Assembly (NCBI GenBank): GCA_024364735.1 | Contig: JAGFNQ010002314.1 | Coordinates: 62,001 to 126,000 of the forward strand | DNA length: 64,000 nt | Source: Boesenbergia rotunda | Lineage: Eukaryota; Streptophyta; Magnoliopsida; Zingiberales; Zingiberaceae | Direction: 5' to 3' | Shown here: piece by piece, positions 34,198-43,921 of the stretch | Layout of the letters: each line of letters starts with the position of its first letter | Numbering within the stretch: position 1 is the stretch's first letter | Program-made: the position numbers and the translations under genes | The notes under the pieces: model-generated | Told to the model about the DNA's origin: nothing | What the model saw: only the letters and a program-made list of their open reading frames with translations | The model's database searches: none

Positions 34198-35049
34198 ATG
34201 GCCAATCAAGAATGGAACAGTGTTCGTCCGCCTCTATTCTCTGGCGAGAACTTCAGAACCTGAAAAAGTCTAATGGAATCCCACCTGAAGGACAATCTAG
34301 ATCTCTGGTTGATAATTCAAACAGGGTTCCACCTCCCTACAGAAGATGGACTATCAATTGCATGGGACAAACTGGATGAACCAACCCTCAACCAAATTGA
34401 GACTGATGCAAGAGCAACTGCAATTCTTCAATGCGGTCTAACTAACGAACAACTCAAGCTAGTTGGATCCTTCAACTGTGCTAAAGAAATGTGGGAGAAA
34501 CTAATCAACCTACACGAAGAGAGCTCCGACATTGAGGTACTTGATGTCCAAGCACAGATAGCCGAATCAGAATCTGAACTCGAATCCAGAATCGAAATCG
34601 AACCAGTAGAATCAGACGACGAACTGACTAAGACGGTAACTAATTTTGAATCTTTTTCTAAATTAGAATTGAATAATCAAATAGATACTATAATGGTCGA
34701 GAAAGGTATAAGTTTTATTGCAGGGAAAACTCCAAGAGAACTGCAAAAGAGGCCTCAACTAGAACCTGAGTCCAACTCAGACTCAGAATCTGACGACAAA
34801 GAAAGGTATCCTCGGAAACTTGTCCGGTTAGCTCGCGACCACTACAAAATACTGAGGAAACAATCAAGCAAAGGGAAGATGGCTAAAATCAAGGGGGAGA
34901 CCTCCAAAAGGGAATCAAATGGTAAATTTACAGTATTTAATAATCCATTATTTACTATGAACAACATGATTAATTCATATGAAAATGTAATTCATAACAT
35001 TGCTTATTGCGAAAATCTAGAATATTATTACCATTTTGAAGTGACTTAA
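34198..35049 (+). pseudogene. Internally deleted gag of element G
   Basis: The start at 34198 gives MANQEWNSVRPPLFSGENF, parallel to D's Gag. A one-base loss near 34258 shifts the frame, after which a 258-codon frame from 34273 continues. LQCGLTNEQLKLVGSFNCAK matches D, but soon after NLHEESSD the middle third of D's Gag (the HARIQELM segment) is missing and the text jumps to an acidic region, then KGISFIAGK, matching D's KGIAFIAGK. The zinc knuckle is absent: after RLARDHYKILRKQSSKGK the sequence diverges into A/T-rich DNA. A Gag lacking part of capsid and the RNA-binding finger is unlikely to work alone. Confidence 0.82.
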
Positions 35050-37965
35050 ATAATTTTTTATTAAATTGCATGTTTGATTGATTGATTGTTTATTTAATTT
35101 CTGCAATTTACCATGCTTAGATTTAGGTTTAGTTAGCTTAAGGACTTAACCAATTACTTGAAATTTGAAAACATAGTATTGGGAGGAGGTGAGATGATAG
35201 TACGTTGGGGAAACCAACTCTAATAAGATCAAGTCTACTTGGTCTCTTTAGACTGGTGAAACCAGCCGAAGCTACCGATCCAAGACCCAAGCTAGTTAGA
35301 CCAGAAAATGACCTAATTTAATTTGAAAATGAAATTTCATTAAAAGGCTTTGTCAAGGAAAGGGTGGATGATCCCATAAGGCTACGGCCAAAGAAGGCCT
35401 AGTGCCTCGCCAAGACCTGGAAGTCAATTTCTGAAATTCAAATTCAAATTATCTTTTGTCAAATTCGAATCTAACACAAATTTCAAATAATTATAGATTC
35501 TAATCTGTTTTCAAAATTTCTATTTTTCAAACTTATTCTGTTTCAAAAATCACTTAATCAGTGTTCAAAATTTCTGCTTTCTATACTTATTTTTTTTTAA
35601 ATCTGTTTTCAAAATTAAATAACTTTTTTCAAAATAAATGAAAATTCCTTTTCAAAATTAATTTTTACCTTCAAACCTGTCTCACAAGAACTTTTAAGGC
35701 TAACTGTTTGAAAACCCTAGATTGGGTGAGACGGGAAAATTAAGTTCAAATTAAAATTTCTTTTATGTTGTGTTTTAATTCAGAGGATAATTCCAACATA
35801 GTCAAACCATGATTAACATAGTCAAACCTTAGTCAACTGAGTCAAACATGGTCAAACCTAGTCAACACTAAGGTCTTAGATAAAGTCAGTCTATGTCGGA
35901 TACAGGGGGAGTTCTTCTTAATGTTTTTTTTTATTTCTCAAAATCCTTATGCTTTAAAACTTATTTTCATCTCAAAAATAAGGCTTTCAAAAGTTGATTC
36001 AAAAGCCTTCGTATTTTACTATCTATTTGAAAAATTATTATCATTTCAAAATGTTCTTCGAAAACTGTGTTATCATTCCAAATTGTGTTGAAAATTACTA
36101 TACTCAAAATTATCTTCATTCCAGATTGAATTTTCTAAAATTATCTTCTTGAAAATTACTATACTCAAAACTATACTCTTTTGATTTTAATAAACCCTAA
36201 AGACACAGAGGAAGGTCCATTTCATGATCCACTAGGACTCCTAGGAAGTGTCAAATTTAGGGGGAGTTTGATTCAAAAGAAGAATTTTTGAAATTTTTTT
36301 TTGGTAATTATTTTAAAGTTATTAGATAATTCTTATAATTTAAATCAAACCCTAAAACTCAGAGGAAGATCACTTGTAGTCAACAAGCTTCCTAGGACTG
36401 GGTCAAGTTTAGGGGGAGATCAAGAATTTTAAAAAATTTTCAAAATATATGTTTTCATGCACTGCAAGTTTAAAATCCTTTTGAAAACATAAATAATTTT
36501 TCATTCAAAATATTATTATTATTGTGGCCTATGAAATTGCTTTTGAAATAATATTTACTTGGGTTGGCGAATTTTCAGGACACTTAGGAAAATATCCTTG
36601 TAGTCAACAAGGTTTCCTAGGATTGTGACAGACTGGAAAATAAACCAAGTCAAGCAAAATATTGTGTCTTCAAAAGGTCATACATTTTTCAAAATGTACT
36701 AGCATATACTTTCAAAGTACTATCATTTTTTTTGGAGATAGTATTTACTTGAATTGGAGAACTTTTCCAGGACACTTAGGGAAATGTCCTTGTAATCAAC
36801 AAGGTTTCCTAAGATTGTGTCAGACTGGAAAAGAAACCTAGTCAAGTAAAATATTTTATTTTCAAAATGCATAATACTTTTCAAAAATTACTCATATCTT
36901 TCAAAGTCTAATATTTTTCTAAAAGTACTTATGTGTTTCAAATCATAATTTATTTCAAAAGTACTTATGTCTTCAAAAATGCATAATATCTTTCAAAAAG
37001 TACTGCTATTTTTCAAAATATAATGTTTCCAAAAGTACAAATATTTTTCAAGGCAAAAGTGTTCTAAGTGCGTGAAGCTTTTAAAGATTTGCCTACAAAT
37101 ACATTTTTTAAAATGGATTTAATCTAGAAATTTATGTTTTTTTATGCCTTCAAAATTATTCTAAGTATCTTTTTGCTTTCAAAATTCATAGGCTCTGATA
37201 CACAAACATTCTCCTTATCACTTCCTTCAAAATATTATTCTTAATTGAACTTAAAAATGGTCTAAGGAGAAGAATTTAACATTAAGGGGGAGAGATAGGA
37301 AAGAAAAGACGGAATCAAATTTGAAAAATTTGAATTTCAAAAACATCCGAAGTACTTAATTTTTTCAAAATCAATTTAAGTACTTGATTTTTTACTTAAT
37401 TTTTTTAAAATACAACTTAAGTACTTAACATTTTTTTCCAATTACTTAACTATTTCTTTCAAAAATTATTTCTAAGTCTTTCTCAAAAATTATTTCTAAG
37501 TACTTAACAATTCCTTTCAAAAATTTATTTCAAGTATTTAAATGAGTTTAGTACTTAACTATTTTTAAACCAAGTACCTGACACTTAATTTTTCAAACTT
37601 CTCAAAAGTACTTGCTTTATACTTGAAAATTATCTAAGTGTAAAAAGTTTTGAAAATATTTTTACTCTGTTTTTGAAATACTTTGTCAAAAACATGAAGC
37701 ACTTAGAAAAACTCATAAATCCCTGTTAGATACCTTGTTCACCCATGCCTGTTTTTGATATATGTCAAAGGGGGAGGAAAGGTCAAAGTTAAGAGTTGTA
37801 AATACAAGTATTCAGGATATTCAGGGTTTTAGGGGGAGTATGAAAAATAAATATTTTTTTCAACTCTACATTTATTCTATTCATAAATAGTTATACTTCA
37901 TTGCTTAACCTTTTGTGCTTAAACTGTTATAAGTGTTTCCTTAACTTTGAATTGTGTTGCCATAA
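35050..37965 (+). other. Non-coding internal region of G
   Basis: About 2.9 kb of A/T-rich DNA. 35085-35480 is the conserved block shared with D's gag-pol spacer, with weaker similarity to about 35760. 36220-36850 holds three related segments ending GGGGGAGTTTG, GGGGGAGATC, or a CACTTAGG...AATGTCCTTGTA-type phrase, suggesting old internal duplications. Several AGGGGGAG tracts (36261, 36410, 37291, 37770) resemble polypurine tracts. I found no pol similarity. Confidence 0.75.
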
Positions 37966-37981
37966 TCAAAAAGGGGGAGAT
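37966..37981 (+). other. Polypurine tract of G
   Basis: CAAAAAGGGGGAGATT-type run directly before the 3' LTR start TGTTAGTGCAGG at 37982. Confidence 0.85.
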
Positions 37982-39425
37982 TGTTAGTGCAGGAAGCACC
38001 AGATCGAACCTTGTTTTGATATTGGCAAAGGATTCAAAGTTAAGGGTTGTTTGTTATCTAACAATGCTACTTGAGTGTACAGGAAAAGCCCTAGCGAAGG
38101 ACTCCTAGGCCCTGGTGAAGGGCTGCCAGAAGAAAAATCCTAGCGAAGGACAGCTAGGCCCTGGCGAAGGACTGCCAGAATGGAAAAGCCCTAGCGAAGG
38201 ATTGCTAGGTCCTGGCGAAGGACTGCCAGAAGAAAAGCCCTAGCGAAGGAATGCTAGGCACTGGCGAAGGACTGCCAGACAACAGAAGCCCTAGCAAAGG
38301 ACTGCTAGGCACTGGCGAAGGACTGCCAGAAGAAAAGACCTAGCGAAGGACTGCTAGGCTGGCGAAGGACTGCCAGAAGAAAAGACCTAGCGAAGGGCAG
38401 CTAGGCACCAAGCGAAGGGCAGCTTGGTAACTCAAGACCTGGCGAAGGACTGCCGGGCAAAAGTCCAACTGGAGGATCTGGTTGGCACCAGGTAAACTCT
38501 CCCAAGAGGAGTAGGTGAGGACGCGTTCCCCTTGAGGGAACAGTAGGCGTCGGTTCGACCTAGGGCTCCATTTTGGAGACCAAAGTCAGAACCAAGACAG
38601 CTAAGGCTGTATAAAATATAATTGTTATTTGGACTAACCCTGGATGCAGGATCGAAGGACTGAGTATCTGCAGCTCAGAGAGCCTCAAAGGAGTGAGGCA
38701 GAAGCTGAGCAGGGCGCCCCGGACGATCAGGGCGCCCCCAAGGTCAACCCAAGTCTGTAACAACCTCGACGCGCTTCGCCCCGCTTGTCGCGGGCGCCTC
38801 GCGTGTCTCGGGCGCCCCCACTGCCAGCTGCCGAAGCGCATCCCTGCGAAGCCGAAGAGATGAGGCTTTGACCGGTCAATCCGGGCGCCCCGAGTCCTCC
38901 GGGCGCCCCGGTCAAACCGGATCCCGAGGATAATGGGATCAGACGGCGACCGAGCTACAACCGGATCTGCTGCCACGTGGGGGGCGCCCCCGTCGACCAG
39001 GGCGCCCCTAGGCCCTATATAAAGGGCCCTCGACCTCCTTCTTCAGATCATTTTTACTGCGACGCTTCCACGCTCTTCTGCTTCCACGACACGCTCCAGA
39101 ACTCTTCCAACTCGAGCTGACGACGTCCTGCTGCTCCAACACTTCGATCTACACCGGACGTCGGTAACGAAGAGCTTGAGTAAGTTTACTACTCTGATTC
39201 TGTAATACGTTTTATTGTAAACTTTCTCGAACGTATAGAATTGCCCGCAGAAAATGGTCAACGACCGTGGGCCTTGGAGTAGGAGTCGACACAGGCTCTG
39301 AACCAAGTAAAACGACCTTGTTAGCATTGTTTTGTGTCTTATTTCCGCTGCGCACTTACTCTTTTTAAATCCGAACGATTTGCGACATTCACCCCCCCCC
39401 CTCTCTCGCATTTCTCGATCCAACA
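37982..39425 (+). repeat. 3' LTR of element G
   Basis: 1,444 bp, collinear with 32366-33789. It has an 18-bp segment (GCCTCGCGTGTCTCGGGC region, about 38797-38815) that the 5' LTR lacks. Hairpin array at 38085-38470, TATATAAA at 39016-39023. Confidence 0.95.
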
Positions 39426-39430
39426 CTTTC

Positions 39431-40100
39431 GACTACTTCAAAACACTTAGATGAGATTCACCCATTCCACTGCTTGATGCTCTGCAGGATGCATCAGCAG
39501 TTAGACTTTGACCCAGTGGCTTCAGTCTATTTCTCCATCACTATCCACAGTCAGATATACGGCCAAACAGTTTACATGCCATTTGGCCACATCATCACTG
39601 CCTGGCTGGAGTCGGTTGGCATTGACGTTTCATAGGGTGGCATTGTACCCATGGTTCGACAGGACTGTCGACTTGATCGTCGCATGATGGCCCAGTCTGG
39701 CATTGTTGTTGGACCATAGGGGCTGAGGTGGAAGGATCGATGACGTGTGGGGGAGTTACCGGGAGCAGCCCCTGATCAGGAGTCGTCCGCTGGTGCTGAA
39801 GATTATGATGAGTGGGCTCCTGACCTAAGCTGGCAGGTTGCGGAGCTAGAGCGGACGATGCAGCGCGAGCTACATATTTCCGATATCTGGCGACAGGAGG
39901 TCAGCTCAGAGTTCCGGTCCTTCGATCGCCGACTCAACGCTATAGCATCCGACGTTTCTGGGATCTGCTCACTACAGGAGACGTGGTATGAGGAGTGGTA
40001 CCATCATACGTTTCCTGGAGCTTCACCCTCTAGCAGCACTCCACCAGGGGATTTGATTTATATTGATGATACGTCTGACGATGATCTCGCTGAGCACTGA
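39431..40100 (+). pseudogene. Env-like ORF3 of E, exon 2 second part
   Basis: Resumes directly after G's duplication. HLDEIHPFHCLMLCRMHQQL and VYMPFGHIITAWLESVGIDV match F's YHCVMLYGMHRQL and IYMPFGHIITDWLQSVSIDV. Stops follow at TAG (about 39634), TAG (39718-39720) and TGA (about 39740). From 39747 a 117-codon open stretch gives an acidic segment and a heptad-like region (VAELERTMQREL, RQEVSSEFRSFDRRLNAI) likely to form a coiled coil, then HTFPGASPSSSTPPGDLIYI and an Asp-rich end. The same tail is present in F. Role unknown. Confidence 0.78.
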
Positions 40101-40598
40101 TGATGACTTGACTTTGCTCTTTATTTGTGTTGTATTTGACTTGACTTAGATGCTATGTGCTGCATCTGCTGTGACTGATTGTTATGGATGTTTTTACTAT
40201 CTTTTGCTCATTATTGGCTTATTTGAGTATTCATGATATTGCTATCATTATGAATGTCTTATTACGCATGATTATGCTATGCTCCATGTCCATATGATAT
40301 ATATGATTGTTTTGCAATGTCCTACATTTATCATATGTTTTCATATACTTTCAAAATCATATAATACCTTTGTTGTTTTGGGATACCCCTAGGGTTGAGG
40401 GGATGTATGTTTAATCTTAACAACCCGTCTAGACCCTTTTCGATGTTCGACAAAGGGGGAGAGTGTGGTTGGTTAAGTTTGGGATGATAATTTTGTAGGG
40501 GGAGGATCCTGATTCCCCTATGATTCTGAAATTTGAGAAAATTGATTTCGAATCCCTAAACTTAAAATCGGATTGTCAAACAACAAAAAGGGGAAGAT
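40101..40598 (+). other. 3' untranslated region and polypurine tract of E
   Basis: A T-rich stretch, then purine tracts GACAAAGGGGGAGAG (40444-40458), AGGGGGAGG (about 40498) and the LTR-proximal CAAAAAGGGGAAGAT (40584-40598). Element F has the same three in the same order. Confidence 0.8.
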
Positions 40599-40689
40599 TG
40601 TTGATGCAGTCTGACCCTGATTGTTGTTTTGGTGTTGACATCGATTTTAGTTTAAGTTGATGATTATGAGTATGATTGGGTTTAAGTCC

Positions 40690-41165
40690 TGGTCGTGGAC
40701 TAGGCATACCTAGTGGGACTAGGTTTGATAAAATCCTAGCTTGGAGGGTTAGGTGTGGAGAAATCCTAACCTGGAGGGTTAGGTGTAAAAAATCCTAGCT
40801 CGGAGGGCTAGGTGTGGAAAAGTCCTAACTTGGAAGGTTGGGTGAAAAGTCTTAGCTTGGAGGGCTAGGTGAAAAGTCCTAACTTGGAGGGTTAGGTGAA
40901 AAGTCGTAACTTGGAGGGTTAGGTGTGAAAAATCCTAGCTTGGAGGGCTAGGTGTGGAAAATTCCTAACTTGGAAGGTTGGGTGAAAAGTCCTAGCTTGG
41001 AGGGATAGGTGAAAAGTCCTAACTTGGAGGATTAGGTGAAAAGTCCCAACTTGGAGGGTTAGGTGAAAAGTCATAGCTTGGAGGGCTAGGTTGGATGAAA
41101 TCCTGACTTGGAGGGTCAGGTCCTAGCTTGGAGAGCTAGGTTGGGTGAAACCCTAGCTTGTTGGG
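40690..41165. repeat. Hairpin array with covarying stems (E 3' LTR)
   Basis: Loop TTGGAGG (variants CTGGAGG, TCGGAGG) with stems CCTAAC/GTTAGG (40765-40783), CCTAGC/GCTAGG (40794-40812) and CCTGAC/GTCAGG (41102-41120). There are about fifteen units of 25-30 bp separated by TGAAAAGT- or TGGAAAAGT-like linkers. Confidence 0.88.
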
Positions 41166-41174
41166 CTAGGTTGG

Positions 41175-41705
41175 AGCCCCTGGATCGGTTTGGCGACCAA
41201 TCAAGGAAGTTGGCACGGTGCTCCTTCGTGGATCGATCTGGTGATCGATCCAGCGATGACTGATCGGTCTGGTGACCGATCAGGGAGTATGCGTTTCACT
41301 CACTGTACAGCACCTGATCGGTCTGGTGACCGATCAGGGAGCTCACAAGTGGGTTGAGTTCCTCTGCTGATCTGCTCCTGATCGGTCCGGTAACCGATTA
41401 GGGAGCATCCAGTAGGTCTTTGGCAAATCTACTGATCGGCTCCTGATCGATCTGGCGACCGATCAGGGAGAAACCGCGACCGATCCGACTGAATGATCAA
41501 CTGACGCGAGGTTTCTCACCCTGACCGATCAGGACGGAGCCTGATTGGTCTGGGATCGGCCTGATCGGTTTGGTGACCGATCTGGTGACCAGTCAGGGTG
41601 ACCGATCATACGAGCTTGCGATCCCAAGTTTCTCACTGGGGACCGATCAGGCTGAAGCCTGATCGGTCTGGGATAGTCCTGATCGGTCCGATGACCGATC
41701 ACTTT
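41175..41705. repeat. GATCGGTC palindrome array (E 3' LTR)
   Basis: Many CTGATCGGTC and GACCGATCAG arms flank the loop TGGT (for example around 41268-41283 and 41318-41333), with a few mutated units. Some arms appear singly. Confidence 0.87.
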
Positions 41706-42682
41706 AATTCAAAATGCACTGTCAAACGCTCTGAACACGTCTGAACATATCTGATTTGCCTGCTCTTTATCTCTGATGCATGATTTTCTGCTTGATATGT
41801 TGTGCTAATGGTCTGATTAAGCTGCAGGTGACAGGGATGGATTCAAACACTCAAGGAGAGTCAAAGGAGGCCTTTCCTTGGAGCAGGTTTGTCCATTTGC
41901 CATCTCAGGTTGCAACGGCTGGAGCTGCAGACTGGAGCTGCTGACTGGAACTTGGCTGAGGGAAGTTCAGGGAGTCCAGGAAGAGTTCAGTGGTAGCTGA
42001 GTGTTGCAGGTGAGCAGCTGGAGGCTGCAGTGAGGTGGTGACCTGGAGCTGAGTGCAAGAGACTTAAGCGCTTGGGCGAATAAGTCTCCACAACACTTAC
42101 TCTGATAGCAATATTGCATACGCGCGATCAGTTCATACTTTGCTTGTGCAATCTTTGAAGCAACCATCTGTTACTTGAGCATTGGGAAGAAGAGTCAGAA
42201 GTCTTGGCGATTCCATCAGCGAGAAGACACGAAGAAGGGGATTCTTGCGTGAGATCTGCGCTGAGTGGAGCTCGGGAGAAGTTTGTCTGAGTTCTTGCTG
42301 TCCTAAGTGTTAAGTAAGATCTTTCTTGTGTTTCATTGTGCTTAAAACTATATCCTTGTTGAAACGCTATGGAGAGGATACTCCACCGAGAAGGAGGTTG
42401 CATTTTATCCGGTGTTCACCGGGGCTTGATCTGCCAACGATCAAGGGATCGCCCACCTTAAGGGCACGCCAAGGAGTAGGGGCAAGTTATCCCCAAACCT
42501 TGTAAATCCTCTTGTTAGCGTTCTTGTGTTTGCTCTTAGCTCAGCGTTTTCATTTCTGCATACTCTGTTTCTCTTTTAGCTTCCATTGTGCTACTAACGT
42601 TTGAAGTGTAGAAATTCGATAAGCGCTAAATATCGGTGTCTGGCTATATTCACCCCCCTCTCTAGCCATCCAAGGTCCAAAA

Positions 42683-43612
42683 TAGACTTGAAACAACTTC
42701 CTTATTCCTCAAAGTTTGTTCACAATCATGCCCCCACAGAATTAAGAGTAGCTTGAGAAGGTAATTGTCCTGATCCTTGGGCCTGCATTTGTTCCATTTC
42801 ACTAACCAACTTTCCCAGGTGTCTCTTAATGTTTTGTAAGGTAGGATCATTTTTTTGTTGTTACAAGAGTTGTTGTAACATCTCCTCCAGCCTTCGTTGT
42901 TGAGCCTCAAGCTCACTAGAATCCTCAAATTCTCCTTGATTAGCGTGAATCTCTTGTTGGTCTTGAAATGTAGCATTAGGTTGCTCAAAATTGTAAGTAA
43001 GCTGTGGATTCTGAAAATCAAGTTGTTGGGGTTGATCAAATGAATAATTGGGCTGCTGAAGTTGTTGAAAATTAGTTTGACAACTTGGTGGAGGTTGCTG
43101 AAAATTATGACTCTGAAATTGATGATCTGCTTGCTGAAAGTGTTGGTTGAAAGACTGAAAATTTTGGGGCTGTGAAGATGGAAAATCATGCTGAAAATTC
43201 TGGAATTGTGGCTGATAAACTTGCTGGGAAGGTTGACATCCTTGCTGATCATAATGAAATGGTTGGTGGAAATCTTGAAAATTCTGCTGAAACTGCTATT
43301 GTGGCTGCTGAAATGGGTGAAAATTTTGCTGACAATTAGGATTGTAACCTTGCTGAAAATTCTGGAATTATGGTTGAAATTGCTGTGGTGGCTGATTGAA
43401 AAGTTGGTTTTGCTGAAAACTCGAATAGGGCTGCTGAAATTGTTGGAAAGGCTGACTTGGCTAAAAACCTTGCTGAAATTGTTGAAGTTGAGGTTGAAAT
43501 GGATAATTTGGTTGCTGGAAATTTGAATAGTGATGGAATGGTTGAAAGTTTTGCTAAAAATTCTGACAAGGCTGATGAAAATTCTGAAAATACTGATATT
43601 CTGCCATGCAAT
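42683..43612 (-). pseudogene. Gln-rich Gag fragment of an Athila/Tat-like Ty3 element
   Basis: Read on the minus strand from about 43612 (MAEYQYFQNF), the frame is a long Gln/Asn/Phe/Pro-rich stretch, then LEAQQRRLEEMLQQLL and RHLGKLVSEMEQMQAQGSGQ with LPSQATLN. The last part matches the C-terminal Gag of Athila/Tat Ty3 elements, where LPSQ is followed by a LRSGK-type motif; here it degenerates at about 42730. Several in-frame stops occur. The lower edge abuts the LTR of E; protease and pol are absent. Confidence 0.6.
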
Positions 43613-43796
43613 TGCTTGAATGAGTAGAAAAAATTTCAGTAGCTTCTCAAACTCTTAAGATCACCACCTGTAGTCCTGGCCACAAACAAACAAAAGTAGC
43701 AACAAATGTATACAAAAAGAATAAGCACATGAAAATAGAATCAAAGAATATAAATATTAAACACAAGCTCAAATTAAACAAACTCAACTAGTGGTT
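43613..43796 (-). other. Leader between primer site and gag fragment of the Tat-like element
   Basis: About 180 bp, A-rich on the plus strand, with no coding signal. Athila/Tat elements usually have much longer gag regions before the Gln-rich part, so a deletion is likely. Confidence 0.5.
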
Positions 43797-43813
43797 CCCC
43801 GGCAACGACGCCA
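43797..43813 (-). other. Primer-binding site, tRNA-Asp type
   Basis: The plus strand reads CCCCGGCAACGACGCCA, which equals the 3' end of plant tRNA-Asp except for one base (G to A in GGCGCCA). The minus-strand primer site is TGGCGTCGTTGCCGGGG. tRNA-Asp priming is a known trait of Athila-like elements. Confidence 0.8.
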
Positions 43814-43921
43814 AAAATTTGACGGTGCCCAATACTAGTGTCACGATGAGTACTCAAATTTAGATATTTATAAACTGAAACCCCTTGCTAGCGAGATTAA
43901 ATGTAGAATAGGGGCCTCAGG

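Larger units (their letters stand above)
32366..39425 (+). mobile_element. Element G: pol-less, D-related LTR element
   Basis: LTRs are 32366-33789 and 37982-39425, with TSD CTTTC at 32361-32365 and 39426-39430. It has primer site 33792-33803, an internally deleted gag (34198-35049), about 2.9 kb of non-coding internal DNA, and a polypurine tract. There is no pol, so mobility would have depended on a relative such as D. By eye the LTRs differ at fewer than twenty single bases plus one 18-bp indel, so it is the youngest-looking complete insertion here. Confidence 0.95.
13107..42682 (+). mobile_element. Element E: Ty1/copia Sirevirus-like element, 5' truncated, split by C, D and G
   Basis: With C (15291-31481, holding D) and G (32366-39425) removed, E reads continuously: end of pol (13107-14061), palindrome-rich spacer, spliced env-like ORF, polypurine tract, and 3' LTR (40599-42682). 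It is collinear with element F (48402-61093), which is the same family and shows what E lost: 5' LTR, gag, integrase and most of RT. The left edge abuts the broken LTR of A. Confidence 0.88.
40599..42682 (+). repeat. 3' LTR of element E
   Basis: Starts TGTTGATGCAGTCTGACC. It carries a hairpin array (40690-41165), GATCGGTC palindromes (41175-41705), and a conserved end (GGGGCTTGATCTGCC, then CACCCCCCTCTCTAGCCATC). The expected final CAACA reads CAAAA. It is followed by the Athila/Tat-like fragment. Confidence 0.88.

Noticed and set aside
34198..35049. G's gag as a domesticated host gene
   Set aside because: It has a frameshift, lacks the knuckle, and sits between intact LTRs with a TSD; nothing suggests host use.
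42662..43252. Ile/Leu/Phe-rich 196-codon frame as a membrane protein
   Set aside because: It is a shifted frame of the Gln-rich Gag fragment of the Tat-like element; the Gln-rich frame has the LPSQ family motif.
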